From the NCBI RefSeq assembly GCF_016863275.1, contig NZ_BOOO01000031.1:62001-126000 (forward strand): a stretch of DNA of 64,000 nucleotides, in the 5' to 3' direction. This stretch comes from Planotetraspora mira (GTDB lineage: Bacteria; Actinomycetota; Actinomycetes; Streptosporangiales; Streptosporangiaceae). A program made the position numbers and the translations under genes. Each line of letters starts with the position of its first letter. The first letter of the stretch is position 1. The notes beneath the pieces were generated by a model. It saw only the letters and a list, made by a program, of their open reading frames with translations. It made no database searches and was not told the origin of the DNA. This document shows, in pieces, positions 8,835 through 17,949 of this stretch.

Positions 8835-10129
8835 GCCGCGTGAAAGAACTCCAGAAGTCCCTGTTCGGAGGGACGACCTCCAACGCCCGGCAGTTCGGGA
8901 TGATCTTCACGCTGGTCGCGATCGTCCTGCTGTTCCAGATCCTGACCGACGGCCTGACGCTGAGCCCCGGCAACCTCATCTCGCTGGTGAGCCAGTACTC
9001 CTACATCCTGATCCTGGCCATCGGCATGCTGATGGTCATCGTCGCCGGCCACATCGACCTGTCCGTCGGCTCGATCGCCGCGTTCGTCGGCATCGTGGTC
9101 GCGAACATCATGCAGGACTACTCGGTGCCGTGGTTCCTGGCCATCCTGATCGGCCTGGCGGTCGGCGCCGTGATCGGCGCCTGGCAGGGCTTCTGGGTGG
9201 CGTACGTCGGCGTGCCCGCGTTCATCGTCACCCTGGCCGGCATGATGTTGTTCCGCGGCGGCAACCAGTTCATCGGCAACGCCGACACCATTCCGGTGCC
9301 CGAAGGGTTCAGGAAGATCGGCGCCGGCTTCCTGCCGGAGATCGGCCCGAACACCGGATACAACAACCTCACCCTCCTGCTCGGCCTGGTGATCTGCGTG
9401 GCGGTCGTCGTCCGCGAGTGGCGAGGCCGCGCCACCCGGCGGGAGATGCAGGCCGAGGTCGCCCCCATGTGGATCTCGGTGATCCGGGTCGCGATCCCGC
9501 TCGTCGTCGTGGTGTTCGCGACGCTGCAGTTCGCCGGCGGACGCGTCGGAACCAGCTTCCCGATCTCCGGCATCATCCTCGGCGTCCTGGTCGTGATCTA
9601 CGGATTCGTCACCCGCAACACGGCGGGCGGCCGGCACATCTACGCGGTCGGCGGCAACGCCCGCGCTGCCGAGCTGTCGGGCGTCAAGCTCAAGCGGGTC
9701 AACTTCCTGGTGATGATGAACATGTCGGTCCTGGCGGCTCTCGCCGGCATGATCTTCGTCGCCCGTTCGGCCGCCTCCGGGCCGCAGGACGGCATCGGCT
9801 GGGAGCTGGACGCGATCGCGGCCGTCTTCGTCGGCGGCGCGGCCGTCTCCGGCGGCCTCGGCACCATCAGCGGGTCGATCGTCGGCGGCCTCGTCATGGC
9901 CGTGCTCAACAACGGTCTGCAGCTGATGGGCGTGGGGTCCGACCGCGTACAGATCATCAAGGGCGTGGTCCTGCTGCTGGCCGTCGCACTCGACGCCTAC
10001 AACAAGAAGCAGGGGCGCTTCTCAGTCATCGATTCACTGATGCGCCCATTCCGCCGGGACACACCGACCGGCGCCGAGTCTCCCGCCGAAGCGGGCCAAG
10101 AACGCGGCAAGAGTCCGGTGGCCGGCTGA
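8831..10129 (+). CDS. gguB: Sugar ABC transporter permease (GguB type)
   Basis: Membrane channel subunit of the CUT2 importer, 432 residues with about ten hydrophobic segments. It has the family motifs [34 protein letters not shown] and the C-terminal [21 protein letters not shown]. The insert around residues 195-225 (a charged loop with [10 protein letters not shown]) is typical of GguB/XylH permeases. It starts inside the stop of the ATPase gene and is followed after 66 bases by the binding-protein gene. Confidence 0.95.
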   Translation: MSRVKELQKSLFGGTTSNARQFGMIFTLVAIVLLFQILTDGLTLSPGNLISLVSQYSYILILAIGMLMVIVAGHIDLSVGSIAAFVGIVVANIMQDYSVPWFLAILIGLAVGAVIGAWQGFWVAYVGVPAFIVTLAGMMLFRGGNQFIGNADTIPVPEGFRKIGAGFLPEIGPNTGYNNLTLLLGLVICVAVVVREWRGRATRREMQAEVAPMWISVIRVAIPLVVVVFATLQFAGGRVGTSFPISGIILGVLVVIYGFVTRNTAGGRHIYAVGGNARAAELSGVKLKRVNFLVMMNMSVLAALAGMIFVARSAASGPQDGIGWELDAIAAVFVGGAAVSGGLGTISGSIVGGLVMAVLNNGLQLMGVGSDRVQIIKGVVLLLAVALDAYNKKQGRFSVIDSLMRPFRRDTPTGAESPAEAGQERGKSPVAG

Positions 10130-10149
10130 CGGCCACCGTTCTTCCTCAC

Positions 10150-10171
10150 GGACGGAGCCTCCGCCCCGTCC
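10150..10171 (+). promoter_or_regulatory. Possible intercistronic hairpin before chvE
   Basis: GGACGG and CCGTCC pair across a 10-base loop in the 66-base gap between permease and binding-protein genes. Such hairpins can stabilise the mRNA of the more abundant binding protein. The stem is short, so support is weak. Confidence 0.25.
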
Positions 10172-10195
10172 TCCATCGAAGAAGGGCATCTGAAA

Positions 10196-11308
10196 ATGCG
10201 CAATATCCTCGTCAGGGGCGTGGCGGCCGGCGCGATCGCGCTGCTGTCGCTCACCGCCTGCTCCTCCGAGCGTTCGGGCGGCGACGCCACCGCCACCAGC
10301 GGTTCGACCGAGGCCGCCAAGGGCTTCCCCGCCAACTCGCTGATCGGCGTCGCCCTGCCGGCGAAGACCTCGGAGAACTGGGTCCTGGCCGGTGACCTGT
10401 TCACCAACGGCCTGAAGGACGCCGGCTTCCAGTCGGACGTGCAGTACGCCGGTTCCTCCACGACCGTCGCCGACCAGCAGGCGCAGATCTCCGCCATGAC
10501 CACCAAGGGCGCCAAGGTCATCGTCATCGGCGCGACCGACGCCGCGCAGCTGAGCACCCAGGTCGAGGCCGCCAAGCAGGCCGGCGCGACGATCATCGCC
10601 TACGACCGCCTCATCAAGAACACCCAGGGCGTCGACTACTACGTCGCGTACGACAACTTCAAGGTCGGCGAGCTCCAGGGCCAGGCCCTGCTCGACGGCA
10701 TGGCGAAGAAGAAGGCGAAGGGCCCGTACACCATCGAGCTGTTCTCCGGATCGTCGGACGACAACAACTCGGCGGTCTTCTTCGACGGCGCGATGAGCGT
10801 GCTGAAGCCGAAGATCGACTCGGGCGACGTGGTGGTCGGCTCCGGCCAGACCGACATCAAGCAGACCGCCACCGACGGCTGGAAGGCCGAGAACGCCCAG
10901 CGGCGGATGGACTCGCTGCTGACCTCCACCTACGGCAGCAAGACGCTGGACGGCGTGCTCTCCCCCAACGACACGCTGGCCCGCGCCATCATCACCTCGG
11001 TCAAGGGTGCGGGCAAGCCGCTGCCGATCGTGACCGGCCAGGACTCCGAGGTGGAGTCGGTCAAGTCGATCGTCGCCGGTGAGCAGTACTCCACGATCAA
11101 CAAGGACACCCGCAACCTGGTCGCGCAGACCATCCAGATGGTCAAGGACCTGCAGGCCGGCAAGACCCCCGAGGTCAACGACACCAAGTCGTACAACAAC
11201 GGGGTGAAGGTCGTCCCGTCGTTCCTGCTCCCCCCGATGATCGTGACCAAGGACAACGTCGTCGAGGCTTACGCCAACGACCCCAACCTGGCCCCGCTCA
11301 CGAAGTAG
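10196..11308 (+). CDS. chvE: Multiple-sugar-binding lipoprotein (ChvE type)
   Basis: Extracytoplasmic sugar receptor of the CUT2 importer, 370 residues. The signal peptide ends in the lipobox LTAC, so Cys22 is the lipid anchor. The rest is a two-lobed periplasmic-binding fold with GVALPAKTSENWVLAGDLF, VIGATDAAQL, YDRLIKN and TGQDSEVESVKSI, as in ChvE/MmsE proteins that bind glucose, galactose, arabinose or xylose. The gene order ATPase-permease-receptor differs from the receptor-first order of classical chvE-gguAB. GAAGAAGGGC lies before the ATG. A strong terminator follows at 11336-11362. Confidence 0.93.
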   Translation: MRNILVRGVAAGAIALLSLTACSSERSGGDATATSGSTEAAKGFPANSLIGVALPAKTSENWVLAGDLFTNGLKDAGFQSDVQYAGSSTTVADQQAQISAMTTKGAKVIVIGATDAAQLSTQVEAAKQAGATIIAYDRLIKNTQGVDYYVAYDNFKVGELQGQALLDGMAKKKAKGPYTIELFSGSSDDNNSAVFFDGAMSVLKPKIDSGDVVVGSGQTDIKQTATDGWKAENAQRRMDSLLTSTYGSKTLDGVLSPNDTLARAIITSVKGAGKPLPIVTGQDSEVESVKSIVAGEQYSTINKDTRNLVAQTIQMVKDLQAGKTPEVNDTKSYNNGVKVVPSFLLPPMIVTKDNVVEAYANDPNLAPLTK

Positions 11309-11335
11309 CAGCGCTCGTCTGAAGTCAGGCAAATC

Positions 11336-11362
11336 GTGGGTCCCCGGACGTCGGGGACCCAC
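11336..11362 (+). terminator. Rho-independent-type terminator after the transporter operon
   Basis: A perfect 11-base stem (GTGGGTCCCCG with CGGGGACCCAC) closes the 5-base loop GACGT 28 bases after the chvE stop. It is followed by the modest T-run ATTGTCGT. It separates the operon from the next ROK regulator gene. Confidence 0.8.
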
Positions 11363-11457
11363 ATTGTCGTCTAGCGGCGTTGCCCGACCGGAAAAGGGAC
11401 CTCTCCCGTGACCGCGATTTCACATCAAGGGCGACGTAGCACCGGCGAGGGCGCGGC

Positions 11458-12654
11458 ATGGCGCTGACGATCGCCGCCCCCAGCCAGGAGGAGGTCCGCC
11501 GGCGGAACCTGGGCGCGCTGCTCCGGTACGTGCACATCCACGGCGCCACATCCCGGGCCGAACTGACCGACCGGCTCGGGCTCAACCGCAGCACCATCGG
11601 TGCCCTCACCGCCGACCTGACCACCGCCGATCTGGTCAGCGAGGAGATTCCCCGCAAGACCGGCCGTGCCGGCCGGCCGTCGCTGGTGGTCCGGCCCCGA
11701 TCGTCACGAGTGCACGCGTATGCGCTGAGCATCGAAGTGGACCGGCTGCGGGCCGCACGGGTCGGCCTCGGCGGGAAGATCCTGGACAGTCGTGCCGCGG
11801 ATCGCCCACCCGGGCTGCCGATACTCGAGACCGTCGGCACGCTGGCCGGCTTCGTACGGGACATGCGGCGAGCCGCGCCCGCCGACTCCCGCTGCGTCGG
11901 CGGTGGAGTGGCCGTCACCGGCATGGTGCGCGGCGCGGACGGCGTCGTGCGGATCAGTTCGCCTGTCGGCGGGGTTGCCGGAACAGTGGGCGAGGCACTC
12001 GGCTCCACGCTCGGCCACGACCGCGCCCTCGTCGTCGCGAACTCGGCCGATGTCGGTGCCCTGGTGGAGCACACCCGCGGCGCCGCGGCGGGCTACGACA
12101 ACGTCATCTACCTCCACGGCGACGTGGGCGTCGGCAGTGGCATCATCGCCGGGGGCCGACGGGTGACCGGGCACGGCGGCTACGGCGGGGAGGCCGGCCA
12201 CATGGTCGTCAACCCACACGGCCGCGCCTGCGGGTGCGGATCCCGGGGCTGCTGGGAGACGGAGATCGGCGAGCAGGCGCTGCTCGAGCGCGCCGGACGG
12301 GCGGGTGCCACCGGCCGCGACGCCGTCCTCGCCGTCCTGGACGCGGCGTTGGACGGCGACAGGGCGGCCGAGGCCGCCATCCGGCACGTCGCGGACTGGC
12401 TCGGTTTCGGCGTGGTCAACCTCGTCAACATCTTCAATCCGAACATGGTGGTGTTCGGCGGCACGCTGCGCGAGTTGTACCTCGCAGGCGCCGCCCAGGT
12501 CCACAGCCGGCTGAGCACAATGGCGCTTCCGGGCTGCCGGGACCACATCCGGTTGCGCACCCCGGTGCTCGGCGACGACGTCCCTCTGATGGGCGCCGCC
12601 GAACTCGCCTTCGAACGTCTCCTGGAAGACCCGCTCGTCGCCGGCACCGGTTGA
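11458..12654 (+). CDS. ROK-family (NagC/XylR) transcriptional regulator
   Basis: Sugar-responsive repressor of 398 residues. An N-terminal winged helix-turn-helix (about 12-65, with SRAELTDRLGLNRSTIGALTADL) is fused to a ROK domain. The ROK zinc motif CGCGSRGCWE is present (about 257-266) with GEAGHMVV before it. The gene follows the chvE terminator in the same direction and probably responds to a sugar carried by that importer. The ATG at 11458 is chosen because homology starts there; GGCGAGGGCGC precedes it. It has no clear operator of its own in the 149-base upstream gap. Confidence 0.9.
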   Translation: MALTIAAPSQEEVRRRNLGALLRYVHIHGATSRAELTDRLGLNRSTIGALTADLTTADLVSEEIPRKTGRAGRPSLVVRPRSSRVHAYALSIEVDRLRAARVGLGGKILDSRAADRPPGLPILETVGTLAGFVRDMRRAAPADSRCVGGGVAVTGMVRGADGVVRISSPVGGVAGTVGEALGSTLGHDRALVVANSADVGALVEHTRGAAAGYDNVIYLHGDVGVGSGIIAGGRRVTGHGGYGGEAGHMVVNPHGRACGCGSRGCWETEIGEQALLERAGRAGATGRDAVLAVLDAALDGDRAAEAAIRHVADWLGFGVVNLVNIFNPNMVVFGGTLRELYLAGAAQVHSRLSTMALPGCRDHIRLRTPVLGDDVPLMGAAELAFERLLEDPLVAGTG

Positions 12655-12733
12655 GACCTGGGCACCACTAAGGCTGTCGACATCCGACGCCCAGCCCGCC
12701 ACCGGATGGGGGCTCGGTCACGCCCCGCCGGGC

Positions 12734-13648
12734 TCAGACGGACAGGCCGAGTCCTGCCGCCTCTCGCACCGGGAGGGAGGTGTCACACGACCCGTAGGAG
12801 AAGAAGCCGGCACGCACCGGCCGGACCTCCTCAGTCGTGAAGGACCGGGCCAGCGTGGCCAGCCTCTCGGCGTCGTCATCCAGCAGGACGGCCTCGACTT
12901 CGGACACCGGCCTACCTCGCTGAGCCTGCGCCGAGGCGAGCAGCACGTTGAGAAACCCGTAATGGGTGAACCCGGTGGCCTGGTCGACATGACGGACCGC
13001 ATGGTGAAGGCCCGCGGTCGCCTTCACCGCGATGCCCGCGCGAGCCGCGACGACGAACGCGGCGGCCAGGTCGGCGGGGGCCGGGAACAACTCGGCCCGG
13101 ACACCGCCGCAGCGCAATTTCAGTCCGACCGGCCGCTCGGCCTCCGGGCGTACGGCCAGCGCCGCGGTCATGGCCGGCGCCGCTGAGATGTCAGCCGCCT
13201 CGGCGAACAACGGCACCTGAGGCCCCGCCTGTGACGCGTCGAGCGCACGGAAGGCGACCTGCAGCGCCTCGTCGAGTGATCCCTCACGGGGTTGGTCCTT
13301 GGAATGCGGGCCATCGCCGGGTCGGTGCGGTGCCAGGGGGGTCACGGCCCATTCCACAGCGGCGAGCGTGAGCTGGCCGTCGCTCACGACCTGGTCGATG
13401 GCGTCCTGTGTCCTCGCCGGGTCGTCGCCTCCGATCAGGATGACCCGCAGGCGATCGTCCGCCGACAGTTCCGCGATGAGCTCCCCTATCCGCGCCGCCG
13501 GACACAGGAGGCGGTGGGTCAGCATCGGCGCGGCGGCGGCCAGGTCACTGCGATGACGCTCTACCGCCGATCTCATGTCGAGCGAGGTCGGCGGAAACAG
13601 CCCGGCGTCGTCGACCAGGGCGTCCAGCAGGCCCGTCATCACCGTCAT
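12734..13648 (-). CDS. Conserved hypothetical protein (304 aa)
   Basis: Soluble protein with no membrane segment or signal. Family not recognised. It opens MTVMTGLLDALVDDAGLFPPTSLDM and contains RVILIGGDDPART (nucleotide- or sugar-binding-like loop), VGLKLRCGGVRAELFP, THYGFLNVLLASA and SYGSCDTSLPVREA. The repeated beta-alpha pattern would suit an alpha/beta barrel, but this is only an impression. The open frame extends to 13783, but GGGAGA lies seven bases before the ATG at 13648, which fixes the start. It lies tail-to-tail with the ROK regulator, 79 bases apart. Confidence 0.75.
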   Translation of the reverse strand: MTVMTGLLDALVDDAGLFPPTSLDMRSAVERHRSDLAAAAPMLTHRLLCPAARIGELIAELSADDRLRVILIGGDDPARTQDAIDQVVSDGQLTLAAVEWAVTPLAPHRPGDGPHSKDQPREGSLDEALQVAFRALDASQAGPQVPLFAEAADISAAPAMTAALAVRPEAERPVGLKLRCGGVRAELFPAPADLAAAFVVAARAGIAVKATAGLHHAVRHVDQATGFTHYGFLNVLLASAQAQRGRPVSEVEAVLLDDDAERLATLARSFTTEEVRPVRAGFFSYGSCDTSLPVREAAGLGLSV

Positions 13649-13779
13649 GAGTTCTCCCAGCGAACGGACTTGAGCTCGGACAGCAGGTGATCTATTCCTG
13701 CGTGCGTGGTGGAGAAGGTCGGCGGTATGCGCAGGCAACTCAACAAAGCGTAGTACTTCACACCGCATCGTGTAATAGA

Positions 13780-15216
13780 TCACTGATCCGGGTCATCGGC
13801 GTGCGGCTGTAAGGGAGGTGCCGGTCGCCGCGTGTTCAGTTTGATCACCGCGAGGACGCCTGCCGAGGTCACCGCGATCCCCAGGACGATCGACAGTCCG
13901 GACGCCAGGGAGTAGTACCCCAGCCACCCGGCGCTCCACGCGGAGAAGGGCATCATGACCGCGTAGTAGGCGACGGCCGCGGTGGCCGTGCTGATCGCCC
14001 ACGCCCGGATCCGTATGCCGCCCCGCACGGCGCTCACCATCGTGGAGATCCCTCCGACGGGGACCAGCACGACGGCGAGGAGCACGGCGTACGGGTCGAA
14101 CAGGATCGGCGTGTTCACCCCCGTATAGAACAACCAGACTCCCGCCCACAGCGTCAGCGCGGCCGCGGCGAAGCCGAACCTTCGCACACCGCATCCGAGG
14201 GTCACCAGTCCCGCCGCGAGGGCTGCCAGCAGCGCCGCCATGGGAACGGAGTCCTCAACTCTCCCCTGTGCTGACAGCGACACCGCGTTCGAGTAGTCGA
14301 AGCCGTCCTCCGCCCAGCCCAGCCGGCGCCAGGCACCCGCGGTGTCCCGCAGGGCGATCCCGTCCGCGCCGTTGGCGACGACCACGACGTATCCGCCGGA
14401 GAACTTCTGGATGGCGATCCCCAGGGACGCGACGGCCTCGGTGTCCTCGGGGAACTTGGTCGCGTGAGCTCTCGTCAGCCGGTCCTGGCCGCTGGGAGAA
14501 ATCTCCCACGCGGTCACCCACCGGCCATTCCTCGACTCCTCGACCTTGAGCCTGTCGGGGACGATCCGGTAACAGCGGTCCGGCTGGTCGGGCACGCAGG
14601 CCGACGTCCTCGGAAGGGACGGCACCGGGACGGCCCAACTCGACCACGAATTCCCGCCGTCACTGGAGGCGAAGTTCGTCGCGGGCGGCCCCATCGACGA
14701 TCCCCCGCGGGTCGACACGACGATCATGCCGTCGACCACGTCGACGGCATAGGCGCTGTACGGCCGGAAGATGTCCGCTGCGCCGGTCGCCGCCACGGCC
14801 AGCACGGTGACGGGGATCAGGACCGCGGCCCGTGCCAGCCGTACGGCTCGCGCGCCGGGGCGGTTCCAGGTCCACCAGGCGGCGTACAGCGCGGGGAGGG
14901 CGATGAGGTCGGTGGGATCGGCCAGGACCCGGGAGGGACCCCAGACAAGGGTCCAGGCCTCCGAGGCGAGGACGGCGCCGACGGCGGTGGTCTTGACCAG
15001 GGTGAAGGCCGCGCCGGTGAGCAGGATGGACACCCGGGGGCGGCGGATGAGCAGGTTGAGCAGGGGCGGGGCGACGATCAACCCGGCGAAGTCGCTGAGC
15101 TTGCCGGTGACCGGGCCCGGCCACAGCGCCTTGAAGAGGTGGTCGTTGAGCAGCAGGACTACCACGGCGATGACGGTCAGGGGGTGACCGAGCCAGCCCA
15201 CGGCCGAGTTTCTCAT
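13780..15216 (-). CDS. Membrane protein with extracytoplasmic BNR-like region (478 aa)
   Basis: Integral membrane protein of unknown function. Four hydrophobic segments in residues 1-155 start with WLGHPLTVIAVVVLLLNDHLFK and KLSDFAGLIVAPPL, a pattern I recall from other bacterial membrane proteins. A soluble stretch (about 160-330) follows, with beta-propeller-like SSDGGNSWSSW (an Asp-box, as in BNR repeats) and two cysteines (Cys-Val-Pro-Asp...Cys-Tyr). Four or five more membrane segments end the protein. The central part is probably outside the cell. It may form one operon with the downstream 304-aa gene, 131 bases away. No function can be given. Confidence 0.8.
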   Translation of the reverse strand: MRNSAVGWLGHPLTVIAVVVLLLNDHLFKALWPGPVTGKLSDFAGLIVAPPLLNLLIRRPRVSILLTGAAFTLVKTTAVGAVLASEAWTLVWGPSRVLADPTDLIALPALYAAWWTWNRPGARAVRLARAAVLIPVTVLAVAATGAADIFRPYSAYAVDVVDGMIVVSTRGGSSMGPPATNFASSDGGNSWSSWAVPVPSLPRTSACVPDQPDRCYRIVPDRLKVEESRNGRWVTAWEISPSGQDRLTRAHATKFPEDTEAVASLGIAIQKFSGGYVVVVANGADGIALRDTAGAWRRLGWAEDGFDYSNAVSLSAQGRVEDSVPMAALLAALAAGLVTLGCGVRRFGFAAAALTLWAGVWLFYTGVNTPILFDPYAVLLAVVLVPVGGISTMVSAVRGGIRIRAWAISTATAAVAYYAVMMPFSAWSAGWLGYYSLASGLSIVLGIAVTSAGVLAVIKLNTRRPAPPLQPHADDPDQ

Positions 15217-15384
15217 GGCAGAAGAGACGAGGCGAGATCATGTGTTGTTCGCCCCGCTCCGCATTCGTGATCAAGCTGCGGCCGGGTGTTGACGTGCGAA
15301 CCATCGCCGGCGACCAGGTCACCGGAATTCGCCGCGGTCTCCCGATCCGCGGGCGCCCGGCCATCCCCTGCCGCGGGCCTGCCG

Positions 15385-16503
15385 TCATCCGGCGACCGCG
15401 AACTCCAGGATCGCCTCCGCGGCGCGGTCCGGGCCGTCGACCTCGTCGTACCAGGCCTGGATCCGGCGCGCGGCCGCGCGATGAGACCCGCTGCCGAGCA
15501 TCTTGTCGACCTGGGGGCCGACCTGGTCCAGATCGAGCGACTCGGCCGCCCCGAGCCGGTGAAGCAGGTCGACGTTGTGCTGCTGCTCGGGCTGCAGCGG
15601 CACCGCGAGGAGCGGGGTCCCGGACGCCATCGCGGTCTGGACGCTGCCCTGCCCGCCCGTGGTGATCGCGAGGTCGACCCTCGGCATGATCAGGTGGCTT
15701 GGCAGCACGCCCTCCACCAGCACGTCGTCTCCGGCCAGGTCGGCCAGGTCGTGTACGGTCCCCGCGACCAGGACCCGGGTGTGCAGCTGCCTGACGATGC
15801 GCCTGATCAGGTCGGGTGAGGTGGACGTGAGCGCGACGTAGACGACCGGACCGGGCTGGTCGAGGAACGCCGACACCCGGTCGGGAACGGGCAGGTCGAG
15901 GTGGGCGAACAGCGGGCCGGCGTATCGGAACCTGTCGCCCAGCTCGCCGGCCGGTACGCCGAGCACCTGCGGCACCTCGGGTATCAGCGTCAGGTCCCCG
16001 CACAGCAGCTCGGGCAGGCTGGGGATCCGAGGCACGCCGAGCTCGTCGGCCACGCGGTTGAAGCCGTCGCAGTACCAGGTGAGCTCCAGGACCCTCGGAT
16101 CGAGGACGGGGGGCACCCAGGAGCCCGCGTGCTCGGTCACCAGCTTGATCCCGGCCAGCCGTGTGGACAGCAGCGTGCTCAGCGCGATCCCGGTGACCGC
16201 GACCGTGATGCCGTGCTCCCGGAAGTACTCGGCTTCCGCCAGCGCGTGCTCACGCAGCTCGTCGTCGGTGTACATGCTCTGGTCGGCAGGGCCGAGCCCG
16301 AGACCGTTCTGGACGAATCGGACGCAGCGTTCGTGGTCCATGCGCGGTTCGACGATGTCGTACGGCACGCGGAGCTGGTTCTCGTGCGTGCCACCGTGGG
16401 TGGCGATCCTGACCTGGGCGCCGCGGCGGCGGAGTGCGTGGTAGATGTCCAGCATCCGCGAGGTCTCCGACAGGTATCCGCAATGGGGGACAAGAGCGAT
16501 CAT
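15385..16503 (-). CDS. MGT-type (GT1) glycosyltransferase
   Basis: Cytoplasmic GT-B enzyme of 372 residues that should transfer a sugar from a UDP- or TDP-donor to a small molecule. The N-terminal half begins with MIALVPHCGYLSETSRML (acceptor side). The C-terminal donor-binding motif TTGGQGSVQTAMASGTPLLAVPLQPEQQHN (split here from about 300) fits the family, although the usual HGG is TGG. The start is taken at the ATG at 16503; the frame is open to 16539, which would overlap the divergent MarR gene. It is divergent from a MarR regulator with one shared palindrome, so it is probably induced by the glycosyl acceptor, for example a macrolide or phenolic compound. The substrate is inferred. Confidence 0.87.
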   Translation of the reverse strand: MIALVPHCGYLSETSRMLDIYHALRRRGAQVRIATHGGTHENQLRVPYDIVEPRMDHERCVRFVQNGLGLGPADQSMYTDDELREHALAEAEYFREHGITVAVTGIALSTLLSTRLAGIKLVTEHAGSWVPPVLDPRVLELTWYCDGFNRVADELGVPRIPSLPELLCGDLTLIPEVPQVLGVPAGELGDRFRYAGPLFAHLDLPVPDRVSAFLDQPGPVVYVALTSTSPDLIRRIVRQLHTRVLVAGTVHDLADLAGDDVLVEGVLPSHLIMPRVDLAITTGGQGSVQTAMASGTPLLAVPLQPEQQHNVDLLHRLGAAESLDLDQVGPQVDKMLGSGSHRAAARRIQAWYDEVDGPDRAAEAILEFAVAG

Positions 16504-16505
16504 AT

Positions 16506-16523
16506 TAGGTAATATATTGCCTA
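16506..16523. promoter_or_regulatory. MarR operator covering two back-to-back leaderless promoters
   Basis: An 18-base near-perfect palindrome (TAGGtAATATATTgCCTA) fills the 19-base gap between the divergent glycosyltransferase and MarR genes. On the plus strand TAATAT (16510-16515) lies seven bases before the MarR ATG. On the minus strand TATATT (16516-16511) lies seven bases before the transferase ATG. GGGACA (16487-16492) is a fair plus-strand -35 at 17-base spacing. Both genes thus look leaderless, and one bound MarR dimer would block both -10 boxes. Confidence 0.75.
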
Positions 16524-16978
16524 TGTCTGAGCCGTACAAGGCCCCCGAGCCACATGTGCACGCCTTCCGAGGGGTCCTCGCCCTCGCCCAGCGACTGCGT
16601 TATCTCATGGACGACAGGCTGCGCGGGGACGGGCTCACCACACAGCAGGCCGCCCTGCTGACCGTGGTGGACGCGCTCGGCGAACCGTCACTCAAGGAGG
16701 CGGCCGCCGTGCTCGGCAGCACACACCAGAACGTCGCCCAGCTCGTCGCGTCCCTGGAGCGCAAGGGGATGCTCCAGATCGCCACCGACCCCGCCGACCG
16801 GCGCCGCCGCAGGCTGGTGACCACGGCGGCCAACACGGAGTACTGGCGCGAGCGGAACATCGGCGACCACGCCGCCGTCGCCACGTGGTTCTCCGGGCTC
16901 AGTTCCGACGAGCTCGAGACGCTGTGCGGGCTCCTCGACCGCGTCCTCGCCGATGTGAAGCAGGCCGATGTGAAATAG
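16523..16978 (+). CDS. MarR-family transcriptional regulator
   Basis: Winged-helix repressor of 151 residues, the normal MarR length. The DNA-binding part contains EAAAVLGSTHQNVAQLVASLERKGML and the wing ATDPADRRRRRLVTT with the conserved DxRxxR. Homology starts at MSEPYKAPEP (ATG 16523), although the frame is open from 16445. The start falls on the last base of the operator palindrome, so autoregulation and control of the divergent glycosyltransferase are likely. The ligand is unknown. Confidence 0.92.
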   Translation: MSEPYKAPEPHVHAFRGVLALAQRLRYLMDDRLRGDGLTTQQAALLTVVDALGEPSLKEAAAVLGSTHQNVAQLVASLERKGMLQIATDPADRRRRRLVTTAANTEYWRERNIGDHAAVATWFSGLSSDELETLCGLLDRVLADVKQADVK

Positions 16979-17028
16979 GCCGAGTCCGCAGAGGCCCGCG
17001 GCGGCCGCCGGAGGCGCGGACATGAGTC

Positions 17029-17949
17029 TCAGGGCGTGCTGACGTCGTGGGTGGTCCCGCCGGCGACGGCCTGGAGTTTGTCGGGGTTGGCGACGTTGTG
17101 AACGGCGACGATGCGGCCGTCGGCGTCGAAATCGAAGGTGACGGTGGCGATCACACGGCCCGGGCCGCTGAACACCATGCCCGGGCCGCCGTTGATCTCG
17201 ACCAGTTCGGCGTTCATGTCGGCGGGCTCGACGCCCTGGTAGGTGACCGTGCCGATGGCGGCGAACCAGGCGGCCACCGTTTGTGCGCCCACGATCGGAC
17301 GCAGGGCCTGACGGACCTTGCCGCCGCCGTCGGTCCACAGGGTGACGTCAGGAGACAGCAGTTCCATGAGGGTGTTGATGTCCCCTCCGGTCGCGGCCGC
17401 CAGGAAGCGCTTGGTCACGTCGCGCTGCCGCGACCGGTCCGCGGTGAAACGCGGCCGCCGGGCCCGCACATGCTCGCGAGCACGGTGCGCGGCCTGACGC
17501 ACCGCGACCTCGGAGCGCCCCACCGCCTCCGCGATCTCGGTATGGCCGAAGTCGAAGACCTCCTTCAGCACGAACACCGCGCGCTCGAGCGGGCTCAGGG
17601 TCTCCAGCACCACCAGCATCGCCATCGACACGGACTCGGCGCCGGTGACGTCGTCGGCGGTGTCGCCGCTGGTGAGAATGGGCTCCGGAAGCCACGGCCC
17701 GACATAGGTCTCGCGCTGGTTCCGGGTGGAGCGCAGCCGTTCGAGCGCCAGGTTCGACGCGATCCGCGCCAGATAGGCCTTGGGGTCGGTCACCTGCGAA
17801 CGGTCGGCGGCCGACCATTTGATCCAGGCGTCCTGGACCGCGTCCTCGGCATCGGCCGCGGTGCCGAGGATGCGGTAGGCCACGGAGAAGAGCAGGTTGC
17901 GATGTTCGTTGAACACCTGCTGGTCATGGTCCGGGGACAGGTGGGTCAC
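17029..17949 (-). CDS. ECF41-group sigma factor with SnoaL-like C-terminal domain
   Basis: Extracytoplasmic-function sigma factor of 306 residues. Sigma region 2 (about 12-80) and region 4 (about 105-165) are joined by the linker with WLPEP (86-90). The C-terminal SnoaL-like domain carries DGGGK (207-211) and, near the end, NPDKL. These three motifs define ECF41, in which the tail, not an anti-sigma factor, sets activity. The GTG start at 17949 overlaps the TGA of the upstream oxidoreductase gene (GTGA), so the pair is coupled. ECF41 genes typically neighbour carboxymuconolactone decarboxylase, oxidoreductase or epimerase genes (COE), and this one fits. The ligand of the tail is unknown. Confidence 0.93.
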   Translation of the reverse strand: MTHLSPDHDQQVFNEHRNLLFSVAYRILGTAADAEDAVQDAWIKWSAADRSQVTDPKAYLARIASNLALERLRSTRNQRETYVGPWLPEPILTSGDTADDVTGAESVSMAMLVVLETLSPLERAVFVLKEVFDFGHTEIAEAVGRSEVAVRQAAHRAREHVRARRPRFTADRSRQRDVTKRFLAAATGGDINTLMELLSPDVTLWTDGGGKVRQALRPIVGAQTVAAWFAAIGTVTYQGVEPADMNAELVEINGGPGMVFSGPGRVIATVTFDFDADGRIVAVHNVANPDKLQAVAGGTTHDVSTP

